A stretch of 32,768 nt of DNA from an uncultured Pelagibacteraceae bacterium (GCA_902595125.1 CACJOY010000008.1:1-32768), one strand, 5' to 3'. Numbered from the stretch's first letter, positions 19,215-28,049 are shown. Numbers and translations are program-made. The notes: a model not told the origin generated them from the sequence alone.

Positions 19215-20074
19215 TATCTTCTTATAAGTGTTCCTGATCCCTTATCACTAAACAGTTCAAAGAGTATCGAGTGTTTTGGTCTTGCATCAATTATTCCTAC
19301 AGCAGTAACCCCATTATTAATAGATTCTAGCCCCATATTTATCTTAGGGATCATGCCTCCTGTGATAGTTTCGTCTTTAACCATTTCCAAAATTTCAGAG
19401 GAAGATATTTCCTCAATTAATTTTTTATTTTCATCTAAGACACCTTCAACATTAGTCATCAAAAGCAATCTTCTGCATTTAAGTGATTGTGCTATTTTAC
19501 CAGCTGCCACATCTCCATTTATATTAAAAGTTTGATTTTTTTGAAGACCTAAGGGAGATATAATAGGGATTTTACCATCTTTGATAATATTAAGTAAAAT
19601 TTCATTATTAATTTTATTTGGTGTTCCAACAAAACCTAGTTCAGGTGCATCTCGCAAAACTTCAATGACATTATTTTTTTTGGTATGGATACCAATAGCT
19701 TTTGAGCCAACTTTTTCTAACGAATTTACTATATCGTCATTAAAATCAATAAGAACATTCTCAACAATATCTATTATTTTTTCATCAGTAACTCTCAGTC
19801 CTCTTATAAATTTAGATTTTATATTAGATTTTTCTAACTCTTTTTGAATTCTTGGGCCCCCACCATGGACAACTATAATTGAAAGACCTAATTTATTTAG
19901 AATACTGAGGTCTTCAATAAAATTTTTAAAAATTTCAGGATTAAGGAAAATATTTCCCCCGTACTTTAGGCAAATTAAATCATTTTTATATTTTTTGATG
20001 TATTTAGAAACTTCATTTATAGGAGGACCATTTTTAGGAATAATTTTTTCTAATTCCTCTTTTGTTAAGTTCAT
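19214..20074 (-). CDS. argB: Acetylglutamate kinase
   Basis: The 286-residue amino-acid-kinase-fold enzyme phosphorylates N-acetylglutamate in arginine synthesis. Signatures are CLKYGGNIF near residue 36, IVVHGGGPRIQ, FIRGLRVTD, NINGDVAAGKIAQ, MTNVEGVLD and GGMIPKINMGLESI. KYGGN is the glycine-rich phosphate loop. Complete. Only 3 bp from yidC upstream. Confidence 0.95.
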   Translation of the reverse strand: MNLTKEELEKIIPKNGPPINEVSKYIKKYKNDLICLKYGGNIFLNPEIFKNFIEDLSILNKLGLSIIVVHGGGPRIQKELEKSNIKSKFIRGLRVTDEKIIDIVENVLIDFNDDIVNSLEKVGSKAIGIHTKKNNVIEVLRDAPELGFVGTPNKINNEILLNIIKDGKIPIISPLGLQKNQTFNINGDVAAGKIAQSLKCRRLLLMTNVEGVLDENKKLIEEISSSEILEMVKDETITGGMIPKINMGLESINNGVTAVGIIDARPKHSILFELFSDKGSGTLIRR

Positions 20075-20077
20075 TGA

Positions 20078-21769
20078 CTACTTAACTTTGATCGTTTTAT
20101 TTAAGTACCACTGTTGTAGTATTGTGAGTAGGTTCGTGCATGTCCAATAGAGAACCAAGCCGCTAGCAAAACCGGCTAATATTACCGTAAGTATTAATGG
20201 AAAAAATTTAAACATTTTTTGCTGCATTTGTGCCATTTGATCATTACCAGTTGCTTGAGGCGATAGACGCATCTGTAACCACATTGAACCGCCCATCATG
20301 ACGGGTAGAAGTCCAATTTCAAGAAAGCTAGGAACTGAGTAAGGGAGTAATCCAAATAAGTTAAATAATGATAAGGGATCCTTGGCGGCTAGATCTTCCC
20401 AAATCCAAACCCAGGGAGCATGACGCATGGATAGATCAAGTAGCAGCAGCTTATATAAACTAAAAAAAATCGGAATCTGAATCAAAATAGGGAGACACGA
20501 GGCGGCCGGATTTACCTTATTTACCTTATACAACTTCATGATTTCTTTTTGTTGTTGTTGTTTGTCTGACTTATATTTGTCTTTAATAAGATTCATTTGT
20601 GGTGTTAATGCCTTGATGGCCGCCATAGATCTCATTGAAAATTGGTTAAGTGGAAAGAAAACTAATCTGATTAAGATTGTTAAAATTATAATTGAATAAC
20701 CATAATTACTAGTAAATTTAAATAAATAATCTAAAACTACCCAGAGTGGGCGCACAACCCAATACATTACACCGTAGTTTACAATTAAATCTAAGTTTTC
20801 TACTTGGAGTTCTTCAGCATATTGATCAATTAATGATATTTCTTTTGCACCTAATAAAGATTTAATATTGTGTTGAATTGTAGAGTTAGGACCAACCTCA
20901 TAACCAGTCATGTCGATATATGAAGATCTATATTTATTATTATAATCTAAATCGAGTCTAAATTTTCTACCTTGGGGAGGTATTATGCTAGTCATCCAAT
21001 ATTTGTCACCGATTAAAAGAAAGCCAGAACTTGATTCTTTTGAATATTTTTTTTCTTTAACATCATTATAATCGACTTCTTCAATGTTCCCGTCTCCTAA
21101 AAGCAAAGTATAGCCTTCGTGTAAAATATAAAAGTCAGTTAAATCATCTGGCAAATTATTTCTGTGAATTAAACCATAAGGGTAAAATTTAAAAGATTTG
21201 TTTGAATTATTTATTATCTTTTGATCGATATTAAATAAATAATTATTATCAATACTTATAGTTCTTTCAAAAGTAATACCCCCGTTATTTTTAAAGTAAA
21301 TTTTAATTGGATTGTTAGGAGTAAGTTTTGTTTTGGTTTCTGTTTTCCATACTGTTTTTGATGTTGGAACTTCTACGTCGTTATTAGTAGTCCAACCAGT
21401 ATTTAAAAAATACCCATTTTTAACATTAGCAGGACTTAATAAGACAATTTTTTCTTCTCCATTTAATTTTTGATTATATTTTTTAAATTTTAAGTCATCT
21501 ATTGCACCGCCATTAGTAAGAGAAATTGAACCTACAACATTTTGATTTTCAAAAATAATTCTCTCAGAGGATTTAATTGAGTCTTCTCTAGAAATCTTTT
21601 TAATTATTTCAGTTTTTTCTATTTTTGGTGTTTCAGCACTTTGTTCTATCTTTTTTTTTTCAGTTAAGTTTTGTTTTGTTGTTGATTGATCTGGCATAAA
21701 AAACAAAGAGTACAATACTATTACCGCTGTGGATAAGCTGATAGCAGCTAAAATATTTTTACTCTCCAT
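20078..21769 (-). CDS. yidC: Membrane protein insertase YidC
   Basis: The 563-residue Oxa1/YidC insertase has an N-terminal signal-anchor (NILAAISLSTAVIVLYSLFF), then a large periplasmic domain (about 60-340), then the core with five membrane segments. The core includes YGYSIIILTILIRLVFFPLN carrying the conserved groove Arg, FFPL, and VNPAASCLPILIQIPIFFSLY. It inserts and folds inner-membrane proteins, alone or with Sec. It begins 1 bp into the yidD stop, in the usual rpmH–rnpA–yidD–yidC order. Confidence 0.97.
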   Translation of the reverse strand: MESKNILAAISLSTAVIVLYSLFFMPDQSTTKQNLTEKKKIEQSAETPKIEKTEIIKKISREDSIKSSERIIFENQNVVGSISLTNGGAIDDLKFKKYNQKLNGEEKIVLLSPANVKNGYFLNTGWTTNNDVEVPTSKTVWKTETKTKLTPNNPIKIYFKNNGGITFERTISIDNNYLFNIDQKIINNSNKSFKFYPYGLIHRNNLPDDLTDFYILHEGYTLLLGDGNIEEVDYNDVKEKKYSKESSSGFLLIGDKYWMTSIIPPQGRKFRLDLDYNNKYRSSYIDMTGYEVGPNSTIQHNIKSLLGAKEISLIDQYAEELQVENLDLIVNYGVMYWVVRPLWVVLDYLFKFTSNYGYSIIILTILIRLVFFPLNQFSMRSMAAIKALTPQMNLIKDKYKSDKQQQQKEIMKLYKVNKVNPAASCLPILIQIPIFFSLYKLLLLDLSMRHAPWVWIWEDLAAKDPLSLFNLFGLLPYSVPSFLEIGLLPVMMGGSMWLQMRLSPQATGNDQMAQMQQKMFKFFPLILTVILAGFASGLVLYWTCTNLLTILQQWYLNKTIKVK

Positions 21770-22005
21770 TATATTATGTCCTTTCTTTCAACAGGATCAT
21801 GTCCACCGTGACCAAACCACGGATTACATCTTAAAATTCTATATATTGATTTAAAGATTGCTTTTACAAAATTGTATTTTTCAAAACATTCTAAACAGTA
21901 GCTGCTACAAGATGGTTCAAATTTGCATGAATTATAAAAGAATGGACTTAAAAAAAATTTATAAATTCTGATAGGAATGATAAAAATTTGATTGATTATT
22001 TTCAT
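21769..22005 (-). CDS. yidD: Membrane protein insertion efficiency factor YidD
   Basis: The 78-residue UPF0161/YidD protein has an amphipathic N terminus ([15 protein letters not shown]), then [15 protein letters not shown] with the conserved cysteines, and [17 protein letters not shown], the family hallmark. It overlaps rnpA and yidC by one base on each side (TAATG junctions), showing translational coupling. Confidence 0.95.
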   Translation of the reverse strand: MKIINQIFIIPIRIYKFFLSPFFYNSCKFEPSCSSYCLECFEKYNFVKAIFKSIYRILRCNPWFGHGGHDPVERKDII

Positions 22006-22346
22006 TATTTAATATTCTCGAATTCCTGAAATAAAGTTTCTTTTATATTTTTAAATTCACTATTTATAATATTTTGTTTTGGAATCACAAGATATGAATA
22101 ATCCATTTTTATAGATATTTTCTTAACAGCATCATTCACAATTGACCGCAATCTTCTTTTAATTTTGTTGCGACAGACGGCATTTCCAATTTTTTTTTTG
22201 ATAGAAAAAGAAACATTCAATCTTTTTTTATTTTTATTTTCTAATCTACCAAAAAAAATTGTCACATATTTGTTTGTCACTTTTTTCATTTTAAGAAGTT
22301 TTTTGAATTCTTCGTTTTTAGAAAGAGCAAGTATTTTGCTTTTCAT
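22005..22346 (-). CDS. rnpA: Ribonuclease P protein component
   Basis: The 113-residue basic protein subunit of RNase P helps the catalytic RNA remove tRNA 5' leaders. The RNA-binding signature is [17 protein letters not shown] (the RNR-type motif), with an N-terminal [12 protein letters not shown] and a beta-strand [10 protein letters not shown] before it. Start 9 bp after the rpmH stop. Confidence 0.94.
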   Translation of the reverse strand: MKSKILALSKNEEFKKLLKMKKVTNKYVTIFFGRLENKNKKRLNVSFSIKKKIGNAVCRNKIKRRLRSIVNDAVKKISIKMDYSYLVIPKQNIINSEFKNIKETLFQEFENIK

Positions 22347-22355
22347 TTATTTTGA

Positions 22356-22511
22356 CTATCTTTTTTTTCTGCTTGGTTTTGGAACGAGAGATTTTCTACC
22401 ACGTTTTCTTCTCCTAGACAGTAGAGCCCTACCACCTTTAGTAGACATTTTTTTTCGGAATCCTGTTTTACGCGCTCTTTTGATCCGAGAGGGAGAATAG
22501 GTTCTTTTCAT
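22356..22511 (-). CDS. rpmH: Ribosomal protein bL34
   Basis: The 51-residue protein starts [18 protein letters not shown] and continues [19 protein letters not shown], a textbook L34. The last residues ([11 protein letters not shown]) form a basic extension of about six residues beyond the commonest form. It is the first gene of the rpmH–rnpA–yidD–yidC block and the 97-bp region to the divergent TVP38 gene should hold its promoter. Confidence 0.96.
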   Translation of the reverse strand: MKRTYSPSRIKRARKTGFRKKMSTKGGRALLSRRRKRGRKSLVPKPSRKKR

Positions 22512-22608
22512 ATTTTTACTTTATTAAATTATTAGTTAAAATTTGGCTCTTTATAGTAATTAAATATATAAATAGCAAATGGAAGATTTATAAATAATAT
22601 ATTCATTC

Positions 22609-23340
22609 ATGGAAAAACCAAAAAAAATTAAATTATATGTTGGTTTATTTTATTTTATATTTATCAGCATTTTTTTATACTATTTTTTTTCAAAATTTAG
22701 TCTCAATGAGATTAAAAGCTTCACTAGTTATGATTTTATAAAAGATAACAGAGATTATTTTTTTAATTTAAAAAATTCAAATCTCTTTATATTATTAATC
22801 TTTTTTTTGGTATTTACTATACTTTGGGTATTTCCATTTTTAGGATTTGGTAGCCCGATTGCTCTTATAGGTGGTTTTATCTTTGGAAAATGGATAGGAA
22901 CTATAGTTGTTGTTTTAGGATTAAGCATTGGAGCAACCTTTTTATATTTATTTGGAAATTATTTTTTAAAAGACTTAATAAGAGAAAAATTTTTAAATAA
23001 ATATAAAAATCTAGAAATAAAATTTAAAAAATCGGAGTTTATTTACTTATTAGTGTATAGATTTTGTGGTGGCATACCCTGGCAATTGAGCTGTCTATTA
23101 CCAACTATTTTTAATGTAAGAATAATCAATTTTTTCTTTGCAACACTAATTGGTATCATTCCACAAATCTTTTTGACTGTTTCTATTGGTAATGGATTAG
23201 AAAAAATTATTGAGCAAAATTTAGAAGCACCTAAAATACTTGATTTGTTGTCTTCTTCTGAAATTTATATTCCATTAATTATTTTTGGTTGTTTAATTAT
23301 TATCTCAATATTTTTAAGAAGATTATTTTATAAAAAATAG
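22609..23340 (+). CDS. TVP38/TMEM64 (VTT/DedA-like) membrane protein
   Basis: The 243-residue integral membrane protein has a first helix at about 9-28, then a VTT-domain core. FPFLGFGSPIALIGGFIFGKWIG is the conserved reentrant segment before a Gly-rich helix (LGLSIGATFLYLFGNY), and YRFCGGIPWQLSCLLP matches the conserved Arg/Pro motif. A final helix lies near the C terminus. Relatives include bacterial DedA/TVP38 proteins linked to lipid flipping and membrane homeostasis. The exact role is unknown. The stop codon directly abuts the 3' CCA of the opposite-strand tRNA-Thr. Confidence 0.85.
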   Translation: MEKPKKIKLYVGLFYFIFISIFLYYFFSKFSLNEIKSFTSYDFIKDNRDYFFNLKNSNLFILLIFFLVFTILWVFPFLGFGSPIALIGGFIFGKWIGTIVVVLGLSIGATFLYLFGNYFLKDLIREKFLNKYKNLEIKFKKSEFIYLLVYRFCGGIPWQLSCLLPTIFNVRIINFFFATLIGIIPQIFLTVSIGNGLEKIIEQNLEAPKILDLLSSSEIYIPLIIFGCLIIISIFLRRLFYKK

Positions 23341-23414
23341 TGGTGCTTCGAGCCCGTACTGACCGGGCAAAAATGACTTACCATGTCATTATGATACCAT
23401 TTCATCATCGAAGC
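23341..23414 (-). tRNA. tRNA-Thr(GGT), divergent T-loop
   Basis: A 74-nt minus-strand cloverleaf with perfect Watson-Crick stems: acceptor GCTTCGA/TCGAAGC, D-stem ATGA/TCAT with loop AATGGTA, anticodon stem ATGAC/GTCAT with loop ATGGTAA (anticodon GGT), T-stem GCCCG/CGGGC, discriminator A and encoded CCA. G1-C72 and C2-G71 agree with threonine identity elements known in E. coli. The T-loop is GTCAGTA instead of TTCRANY: position 54 is G and 58 is G, so the usual T54-A58 pair is impossible. It may be a working but unusual tRNA. Confidence 0.75.
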
Positions 23415-23455
23415 AATTCAACTATTAAGCTAAATACGCTTATTATTGCCATATT

Positions 23456-23483
23456 ATTCTATTAGTTTATAAATAATTTGCAA
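23456..23483 (-). promoter_or_regulatory. Candidate promoter of tRNA-Thr
   Basis: On the minus strand TTGCAA (23478-23483) and TAGAAT (23456-23461) are separated by 16 bp and lie about 42 bp before the tRNA 5' end, a sound sigma70-like layout. Confidence 0.4.
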
Positions 23484-23493
23484 AATTAAAATC

Positions 23494-23784
23494 ATGAAAA
23501 TTTATAAAAAAATAATTCTGGATAAAAATAATAAACTAATCAAAGAAGATTTTTTCGAATATAGTGGTAAAATTGCAAGCGTCATGGGTATCCATTATGA
23601 TTTTAAGAGCACTCGTTCAGCAAAATTAATGGAGAAACAAGCAAAAAGAGAAAAAAAACTAGCTGAAAGAAAAGCGAAAAGATTAGCAAAAGAAGGACCT
23701 AAGAAAGATGTAAATAAAAAAGATACCTTAGACCCTAATCAACCTCTTGATTTAAATTTTATAACAAATCCAAATAAAGAATGA
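23494..23784 (+). CDS. Lysine-rich protein of unknown function, 96 aa
   Basis: No family recognised. The N-terminal half has a mixed pattern (IYKKIILDKNNKLIKEDFFEY, then GKIASVMGIHYDFKS). The middle is a strongly charged helix (EKQAKREKKLAERKAKRLAKE) that probably forms a single coiled coil. The tail DPNQPLDLNF is acidic/proline-containing. The next small ORF starts within its stop codon (ATGA), so it belongs to the transcript leading to dcd and murA. The coding call rests on length, coupling and composition. Confidence 0.65.
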   Translation: MKIYKKIILDKNNKLIKEDFFEYSGKIASVMGIHYDFKSTRSAKLMEKQAKREKKLAERKAKRLAKEGPKKDVNKKDTLDPNQPLDLNFITNPNKE

Positions 23785-23888
23785 ACACAGAAGATAAAAA
23801 TAAGCGTTTAAGTTTTGCGCTTAGAAAGAATCTTAAGAAAAGAAAAATTTTTCAAAAAAAAAATAAAAAAAAAAATGATACTAAATGA
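23781..23888 (+). CDS. Small basic protein, 35 aa
   Basis: An ATG overlapping the preceding stop (ATGA) opens a 35-codon frame, TGA at 23886-23888, that overlaps the dcd start by 14 bp in another frame. The sequence RLSFALRKNLKKRKIFQ is an amphipathic basic helix. It resembles the small alphaproteobacterial proteins with a LxxNLxRRKxQ pattern that I recall near cell-wall genes; that similarity is from memory and unconfirmed. The chained overlaps (96-aa gene, this ORF, dcd) favour a real gene. Confidence 0.5.
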   Translation: MNTEDKNKRLSFALRKNLKKRKIFQKKNKKKNDTK

Positions 23889-24426
23889 TAAACAAATAAA
23901 AAAATTAGCAGTAGATGAGGACATGATTAGACCATTTGTTGGTGAGAGCATATCTCAAGGCATTAGTCATGGACTTAATTCATTTGGATATGACTTAAGA
24001 TGTGGATCAGAATTTAAAATATTTACAAATATTAAAGGAGCAACTGCTGACCCAAAAAATTTTAGTGAAGATAATTTTATTACGGTAAAAAATGAAGAAT
24101 CAATTTTGATTCCACCAAATTCTTTTGCACTCGCTTCGAGTCTCGAATATTTTAAAATGCCAAGAAATGTTACAGGACTTGTAACAGCAAAATCAACTTA
24201 TGCCAGATGTGGCCTAGGTGTTCCACCAACAGTGCTTGAGGCTGGATGGAATGGAGTGCTAGTCCTTGAATTTTCAAATCATACAAGTAATTCAATAAGG
24301 TTGTATGCTAATAGTGGAGCAGCACAAATTCTCTTTTTTCATGGAGATCAGCCTGAAGTTTCTTATGCTGACAGAAAAGGAAAGTATCAAAATCAGTTAG
24401 GTATAACTTTAGCAAAATCAAAATAA
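23875..24426 (+). CDS. dcd: dCTP deaminase
   Basis: The trimeric enzyme makes dUTP from dCTP for thymidylate synthesis. The start is placed at 23875 (MILNDKQIKKLA), giving 183 residues. The frame reaches further upstream, but that part is a lysine run overlapping the small ORF. Motifs are FGYDLRCGSEF, TAKSTYARCGL (the KSSxAR region) and PPTVLEAGWNGVLVLEFSNHT with the catalytic Glu. It is followed after 3 bp by murA. Confidence 0.94.
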   Translation: MILNDKQIKKLAVDEDMIRPFVGESISQGISHGLNSFGYDLRCGSEFKIFTNIKGATADPKNFSEDNFITVKNEESILIPPNSFALASSLEYFKMPRNVTGLVTAKSTYARCGLGVPPTVLEAGWNGVLVLEFSNHTSNSIRLYANSGAAQILFFHGDQPEVSYADRKGKYQNQLGITLAKSK

Positions 24427-24429
24427 TTT

Positions 24430-25701
24430 ATGGATAAATTTGTCGTAAAGGGCCCAAGTAAAATTAAGGGTATAGTCTCCTGTTCAGGATCTAAGAACCT
24501 AGCACTCCCACTACTCTCAGCAACACTCTTATTTGATAAACCAGTAGTATTAAAAAATTTACCAAATGTAAGAGATGTTCAAACTATGTTAAGTTTGCTA
24601 AAAATATTAGGATCAAAAATTGAATTAAGTAAAAATAAAAAGATTGTTAAAATATCCAAAGGTAGGAAAACTAAACTACTAGCACCACATTCACTAATTT
24701 CTACTATGAGAGCAGGCATTCTTGTACTAGGACCATTAGTTGCAAAATATGGTTCAGCTGTAACAGCATTTCCTGGTGGTTGTGTTTTAAATGGAAAATC
24801 GGGAAGACCAATAAATTTTCATTTAGATGCCCTTAAAACCCTGGGGATGAAGTTCGAGTTAAAAGGAGGTTACATACACGCCTGGTCTAATGGTAAATTA
24901 AATGGGTCAATAATTCGATTTAAAAATATTAGTGTTGGAGCGAGCCAGCAAACTATTTTATCGGCAGTAATTGCCAAAAATAAAACTTTTGTTCACAACA
25001 TAGCATTAGAGCCTGAAGTTCTCGAGTTGATAAAATTTTTAAATTTGGCTGGAGCAAATATAAAATTTATAGGAAAACGATCTTTAATGATCAAGGGTGT
25101 AACTTCATTAAATTCAATCAACTTTAATATAATGGGCGATAGAATTGAAGCCGGAACATTTGCAGTTTTGGCTTGTTTAAACCAAGGGAAGCTCGAAATT
25201 AAAAATTTTAATCCTAAGTATATCAAGAAAGAAATTGAGTGCCTAAAAAAAATAGGTGCAAAAATAAAAGTATTTAAAAATAAAATTTTTATCAAGGGAC
25301 CAAAAAATATCAAAAATATCAAAAAGATTAATACTCAAGAAGCTCCAGGGTTTCCAACAGATATTGCTCCAATCTTTACAGTTTTATTATGTCATGCTAA
25401 GGGCAGAAGTGTAATTACAGAAAATATTTTTCATTCAAGAACTATGCATATTTTTGAACTTAGAAGATTAGGCGCAAAAATCGATATTGAGGGCAATAAA
25501 ATTATTATTAATGGAAATTCAAAATTTTTAGGAGCTGAGCTAACATCTAGTGATTTGAGAGGCTCTGCCGCATTAGTTTTAGCGGCAACAATATCTAACG
25601 GCGTCTCTAAAGTTTTGAGAGTATATCAATTGGATCGAGGTTATGAAAAATTTGAAAATAAATTAAAAAAAATAGGTGTTAAAATTAAAAGAAAAAAATG
25701 A
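24430..25701 (+). CDS. murA: UDP-N-acetylglucosamine 1-carboxyvinyltransferase
   Basis: The 423-residue enzyme catalyses the first committed step of peptidoglycan synthesis. It is an EPSP-synthase-like two-domain fold with CSGSKNLALPLLSATLL at the N terminus (KN motif), MRAGILVLGPLVAKYG, FPGGCVLNGKSGRPINFH with the catalytic, fosfomycin-target Cys, GDRIEAGTFAV, and PGFPTDIAPIFTVLLC. Ends at a 4-bp overlap with the DUF2948 gene. Confidence 0.95.
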   Translation: MDKFVVKGPSKIKGIVSCSGSKNLALPLLSATLLFDKPVVLKNLPNVRDVQTMLSLLKILGSKIELSKNKKIVKISKGRKTKLLAPHSLISTMRAGILVLGPLVAKYGSAVTAFPGGCVLNGKSGRPINFHLDALKTLGMKFELKGGYIHAWSNGKLNGSIIRFKNISVGASQQTILSAVIAKNKTFVHNIALEPEVLELIKFLNLAGANIKFIGKRSLMIKGVTSLNSINFNIMGDRIEAGTFAVLACLNQGKLEIKNFNPKYIKKEIECLKKIGAKIKVFKNKIFIKGPKNIKNIKKINTQEAPGFPTDIAPIFTVLLCHAKGRSVITENIFHSRTMHIFELRRLGAKIDIEGNKIIINGNSKFLGAELTSSDLRGSAALVLAATISNGVSKVLRVYQLDRGYEKFENKLKKIGVKIKRKK

Positions 25702-26102
25702 TCGAAAAAAAGTATCAAACCAAAATTATTGTAAATGATCAAGAGGGACTCGGTTTGATCTCAGCTTGTATGTCAGGTGGTAGAGTAAAAGTATCTGATA
25801 TTAAATATCTTCCATCAAATAGAATATTTTTATTGTCGGTCGAAAGGTCGAGAATAGAAGAAGAAAAAGATAAAAGAAAAATTAATTCTATTCTTAAGGT
25901 TGATTTTTGTTCAAAAGTTAAGTCTAAAAATATTGATCAAAAAAAAAAAGATTTAATTTTAGAACTAATTGCAATTGATTATTTAAAAAATAAAGAAGAT
26001 TTTGAAATAAATTTGATTTTTAATAATAATGCGCATATAGCTTTAACCACAGAAGTAATAGATGTTACACTTGAGGATCAAAATGAAATTGGGAAACAAT
26101 GA
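25698..26102 (+). CDS. DUF2948-family protein
   Basis: The 134-residue protein sits between murA and hisD, overlapping both by 4 bp (ATGA-type junctions). This position and the pattern EGLGLISACMSGGRVKVSDIKYLPSNRIFLLSVERSR match the alphaproteobacterial DUF2948 family, whose function is not known. An acidic C-terminal part (ITLEV-like: LTTEVIDVTLED) completes it. Family by context and pattern. Confidence 0.75.
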   Translation: MIEKKYQTKIIVNDQEGLGLISACMSGGRVKVSDIKYLPSNRIFLLSVERSRIEEEKDKRKINSILKVDFCSKVKSKNIDQKKKDLILELIAIDYLKNKEDFEINLIFNNNAHIALTTEVIDVTLEDQNEIGKQ

Positions 26103-27376
26103 AGATATTAGATAGTAATAAAAAATCTTTTTATAATGACCTTGATAAAATTATTAATCAAAGAAAAGTAATTGATAAATCTACATTTAAAAATGTAGAA
26201 AAAATTATTAATAATGTTAGAAAAAATAAAGATAAAGCCTTAATACGATACGAAAAACTTTTTAATTCTAATTCTAAAATTATTCCAAGTAGAAAAGATA
26301 TATCAAAGGCTATAAAATTACTTGACCCAAAAATTAAAAAAGCAATTAATGAAACTTGTAAACGAGTTAACGCCTGGCACTTAAAGCAAAAACCAAAAAA
26401 TATTTTTTATAAAGATAATTTAAACAATAAATTTTATTATAAGAATAAAGCTATAGACAGCACAGCTTGCTACGTCCCTGGAAATTTACCAAGTACTTTA
26501 ATTATGTGTGCGATACCTGCTATCATCGCAGGAGTAAAAAGAATTGTTTTGTGTACACCAAGTTTAAATGGAAAGCTAAATAGTGGGGTATATTATGCAG
26601 CCAAAAAACTTGGAATTAAAGAATATTATAGTTTAGGAGGAGCATCAGCGGTCATGGCACTAGCCATGGGGACCAAAAAAGTTAAACCTGTGAATAAAAT
26701 TGTAGGTCCCGGTTCGAAGTGGGTTGCCTTGAGTAAAAAATTTGTATTTCTTGAGGGTTTGTGTGGCATAGAGTCTGCCAATTTAGGACCTAGTGAAATT
26801 TTATGTATAGCAGATTCTTCAACTTCTCCAGATATTGTTGCTTCGAGTTTGATTGCGCAAAGTGAGCACAGTGATGATGTTATGGCAATACTTTTAAGTA
26901 AAAATAAAAAGCTAATTAAAAAGATTCAATTATCGATAAAAAAACAATTAAAGGATTTACCTAGAAAAAAAATAGTTAATAAAAGTTTAAAAAAATATGG
27001 TATCTTTATTTATGTATCAAGTAATAAGAAGATTGTTGAGATATCAAATCGTATTGCGCCCGAACATATTGAAGTTCTGACTAAAGATTACAAAAAATAT
27101 TTAAATAATAAGATTATTGCTGGTAGTGTTTGTATTGGACCCTATAGCAGTATGAGTCTGAGTGATTATGGTCCGATGCAGCACAGCCTTCCGACTCAAT
27201 CAAGTTCTAAATTTTCATCTGGATTGAGTGTAAAAGATTTTCTTATTCAAACGAGTTATAATGAACTTAGTAAAAAAGGTGTTGCAAAGCTTGGAGAGAG
27301 TGGGTACTTAATGTCTAATTTTGAAAATTTAATAGGTCATAGCAGATCTATTAAAAAAAGAATGGAGAAAAAATAA
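26099..27376 (+). CDS. hisD: Histidinol dehydrogenase
   Basis: The 425-residue zinc enzyme oxidises histidinol to histidine in two NAD steps. The NAD/substrate region contains [12 protein letters not shown] and IVGPGSKWV. Zinc and catalytic residues are seen in [20 protein letters not shown] and [12 protein letters not shown], and a C-terminal LIGHSRSI supplies the last His region. GPGSKWV and YGPMQH differ from the most frequent GPGNxYV and GxNH forms, so it is a somewhat divergent member. Its co-transcription with murA and infA is implied by 1-4 bp spacings. Confidence 0.92.
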   Translation: MKILDSNKKSFYNDLDKIINQRKVIDKSTFKNVEKIINNVRKNKDKALIRYEKLFNSNSKIIPSRKDISKAIKLLDPKIKKAINETCKRVNAWHLKQKPKNIFYKDNLNNKFYYKNKAIDSTACYVPGNLPSTLIMCAIPAIIAGVKRIVLCTPSLNGKLNSGVYYAAKKLGIKEYYSLGGASAVMALAMGTKKVKPVNKIVGPGSKWVALSKKFVFLEGLCGIESANLGPSEILCIADSSTSPDIVASSLIAQSEHSDDVMAILLSKNKKLIKKIQLSIKKQLKDLPRKKIVNKSLKKYGIFIYVSSNKKIVEISNRIAPEHIEVLTKDYKKYLNNKIIAGSVCIGPYSSMSLSDYGPMQHSLPTQSSSKFSSGLSVKDFLIQTSYNELSKKGVAKLGESGYLMSNFENLIGHSRSIKKRMEKK

Positions 27377-27377
27377 A

Positions 27378-27596
27378 TTGGCAAAAGAAGAAAATATTCT
27401 AGAATTTAAGGGAAAAGTTTCGGAATTACTTCCCAACGCCATGTTTCGCGTTCTTTTAGAGAACGGACATACGGTTACATGTGTGGCCGCCGGAAAGCTC
27501 AGAAAAAATAGAATTCGTGTACTTCAAGGAGATTCTGTGACCGTCGAGGTCTCCGGTTATGATTTACAAAGAGGAAGGATTACATTTCGTGGTTAA
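27378..27596 (+). CDS. infA: Translation initiation factor IF-1
   Basis: The 72-residue S1/OB-fold factor ([19 protein letters not shown], then [42 protein letters not shown]) is unmistakable. It starts with TTG, one base after the hisD stop. Its third positions are clearly richer in G+C (for example GTGGCCGCC, GTCGAGGTCTCC) than the neighbouring genes, as expected for a highly translated gene. Confidence 0.96.
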   Translation: MAKEENILEFKGKVSELLPNAMFRVLLENGHTVTCVAAGKLRKNRIRVLQGDSVTVEVSGYDLQRGRITFRG

Positions 27597-27636
27597 GAAT
27601 TGTTTATTTAAGAATAAAAATGACCACCAAGACGAT

Positions 27637-27711
27637 GGCCTTGTAGCTCAGTAGTAGAGCAGTACCCTGAAAAGGTATGTGTCGTTTGTGCGATTCAAAC
27701 CAAGGCCACCA
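27637..27711 (+). tRNA. tRNA-Phe(GAA), unusual D- and T-loops
   Basis: Cloverleaf: acceptor GGCCTTG/CAAGGCC, D-stem GCTC/GAGC, anticodon stem GTACC/GGTAT with loop CTGAAAA (GAA), T-stem GTTTG/CAAAC, discriminator A, encoded CCA. The T-loop is TGCGATT, i.e. G in place of the near-universal U/Psi55, and the D-loop AGTAGTA lacks the usual adjacent GG. The rest follows bacterial tRNA-Phe closely. Confidence 0.9.
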
Positions 27712-27804
27712 CACCATTACAATCTTTAAAATATACAATTCATGCATGTATTTTTGTTATTGAAAATATTAATTAAATAAAATATCTTTTTAGAATAAAC
27801 AACT

Positions 27805-27810
27805 TAAGGT
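27805..27810 (+). promoter_or_regulatory. Shine-Dalgarno of the cold-shock gene
   Basis: TAAGGTGA before ATG 27818 is one of the few clear ribosome-binding sites in the window. It decides the start: the in-frame GTG at 27809 lies inside this site and is unlikely to be used. Confidence 0.6.
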
Positions 27811-27817
27811 GAGTAAA

Positions 27818-28033
27818 ATGAGTCTACAAGGTAAAGTAAAATGGTTCAATCCAACCAAAGGTTTTGGTTTTATTGAAAGAGAAGATAAAGAAAAAGATGT
27901 GTTTGTACACATTTCTGCAGTAAAAGAGGCTGGTATCCAAAAACTTTTTGAAAATGACAAAGTTGAATTTGAGCTTTCTGAAGATGCAAAAGGCAAAGGA
28001 CCATCAGCAACTAATCTTAAAAAAATAGATTAA
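27818..28033 (+). CDS. csp: Cold-shock-domain protein
   Basis: The 71-residue CspA-type nucleic-acid chaperone has both RNA-binding motifs: KGFGFIE (RNP1) and VFVHIS (RNP2), after GKVKWFNPT. It melts RNA secondary structure in the cytoplasm. The start is ATG 27818 with a good Shine-Dalgarno. A strong hairpin terminator follows at 28050, so it is probably transcribed alone or after tRNA-Phe. The roughly 100-nt space before it could be a structured cold-shock leader, which I cannot demonstrate. Confidence 0.94.
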   Translation: MSLQGKVKWFNPTKGFGFIEREDKEKDVFVHISAVKEAGIQKLFENDKVEFELSEDAKGKGPSATNLKKID

Positions 28034-28049
28034 TTATTTAAATATTTTA

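Noticed and set aside
23341..23460. tmRNA or other structured RNA at 23341-23460
   Set aside because: The minus-strand sequence folds as a complete 74-nt cloverleaf with anticodon GGT, and no tag-peptide frame is seen.
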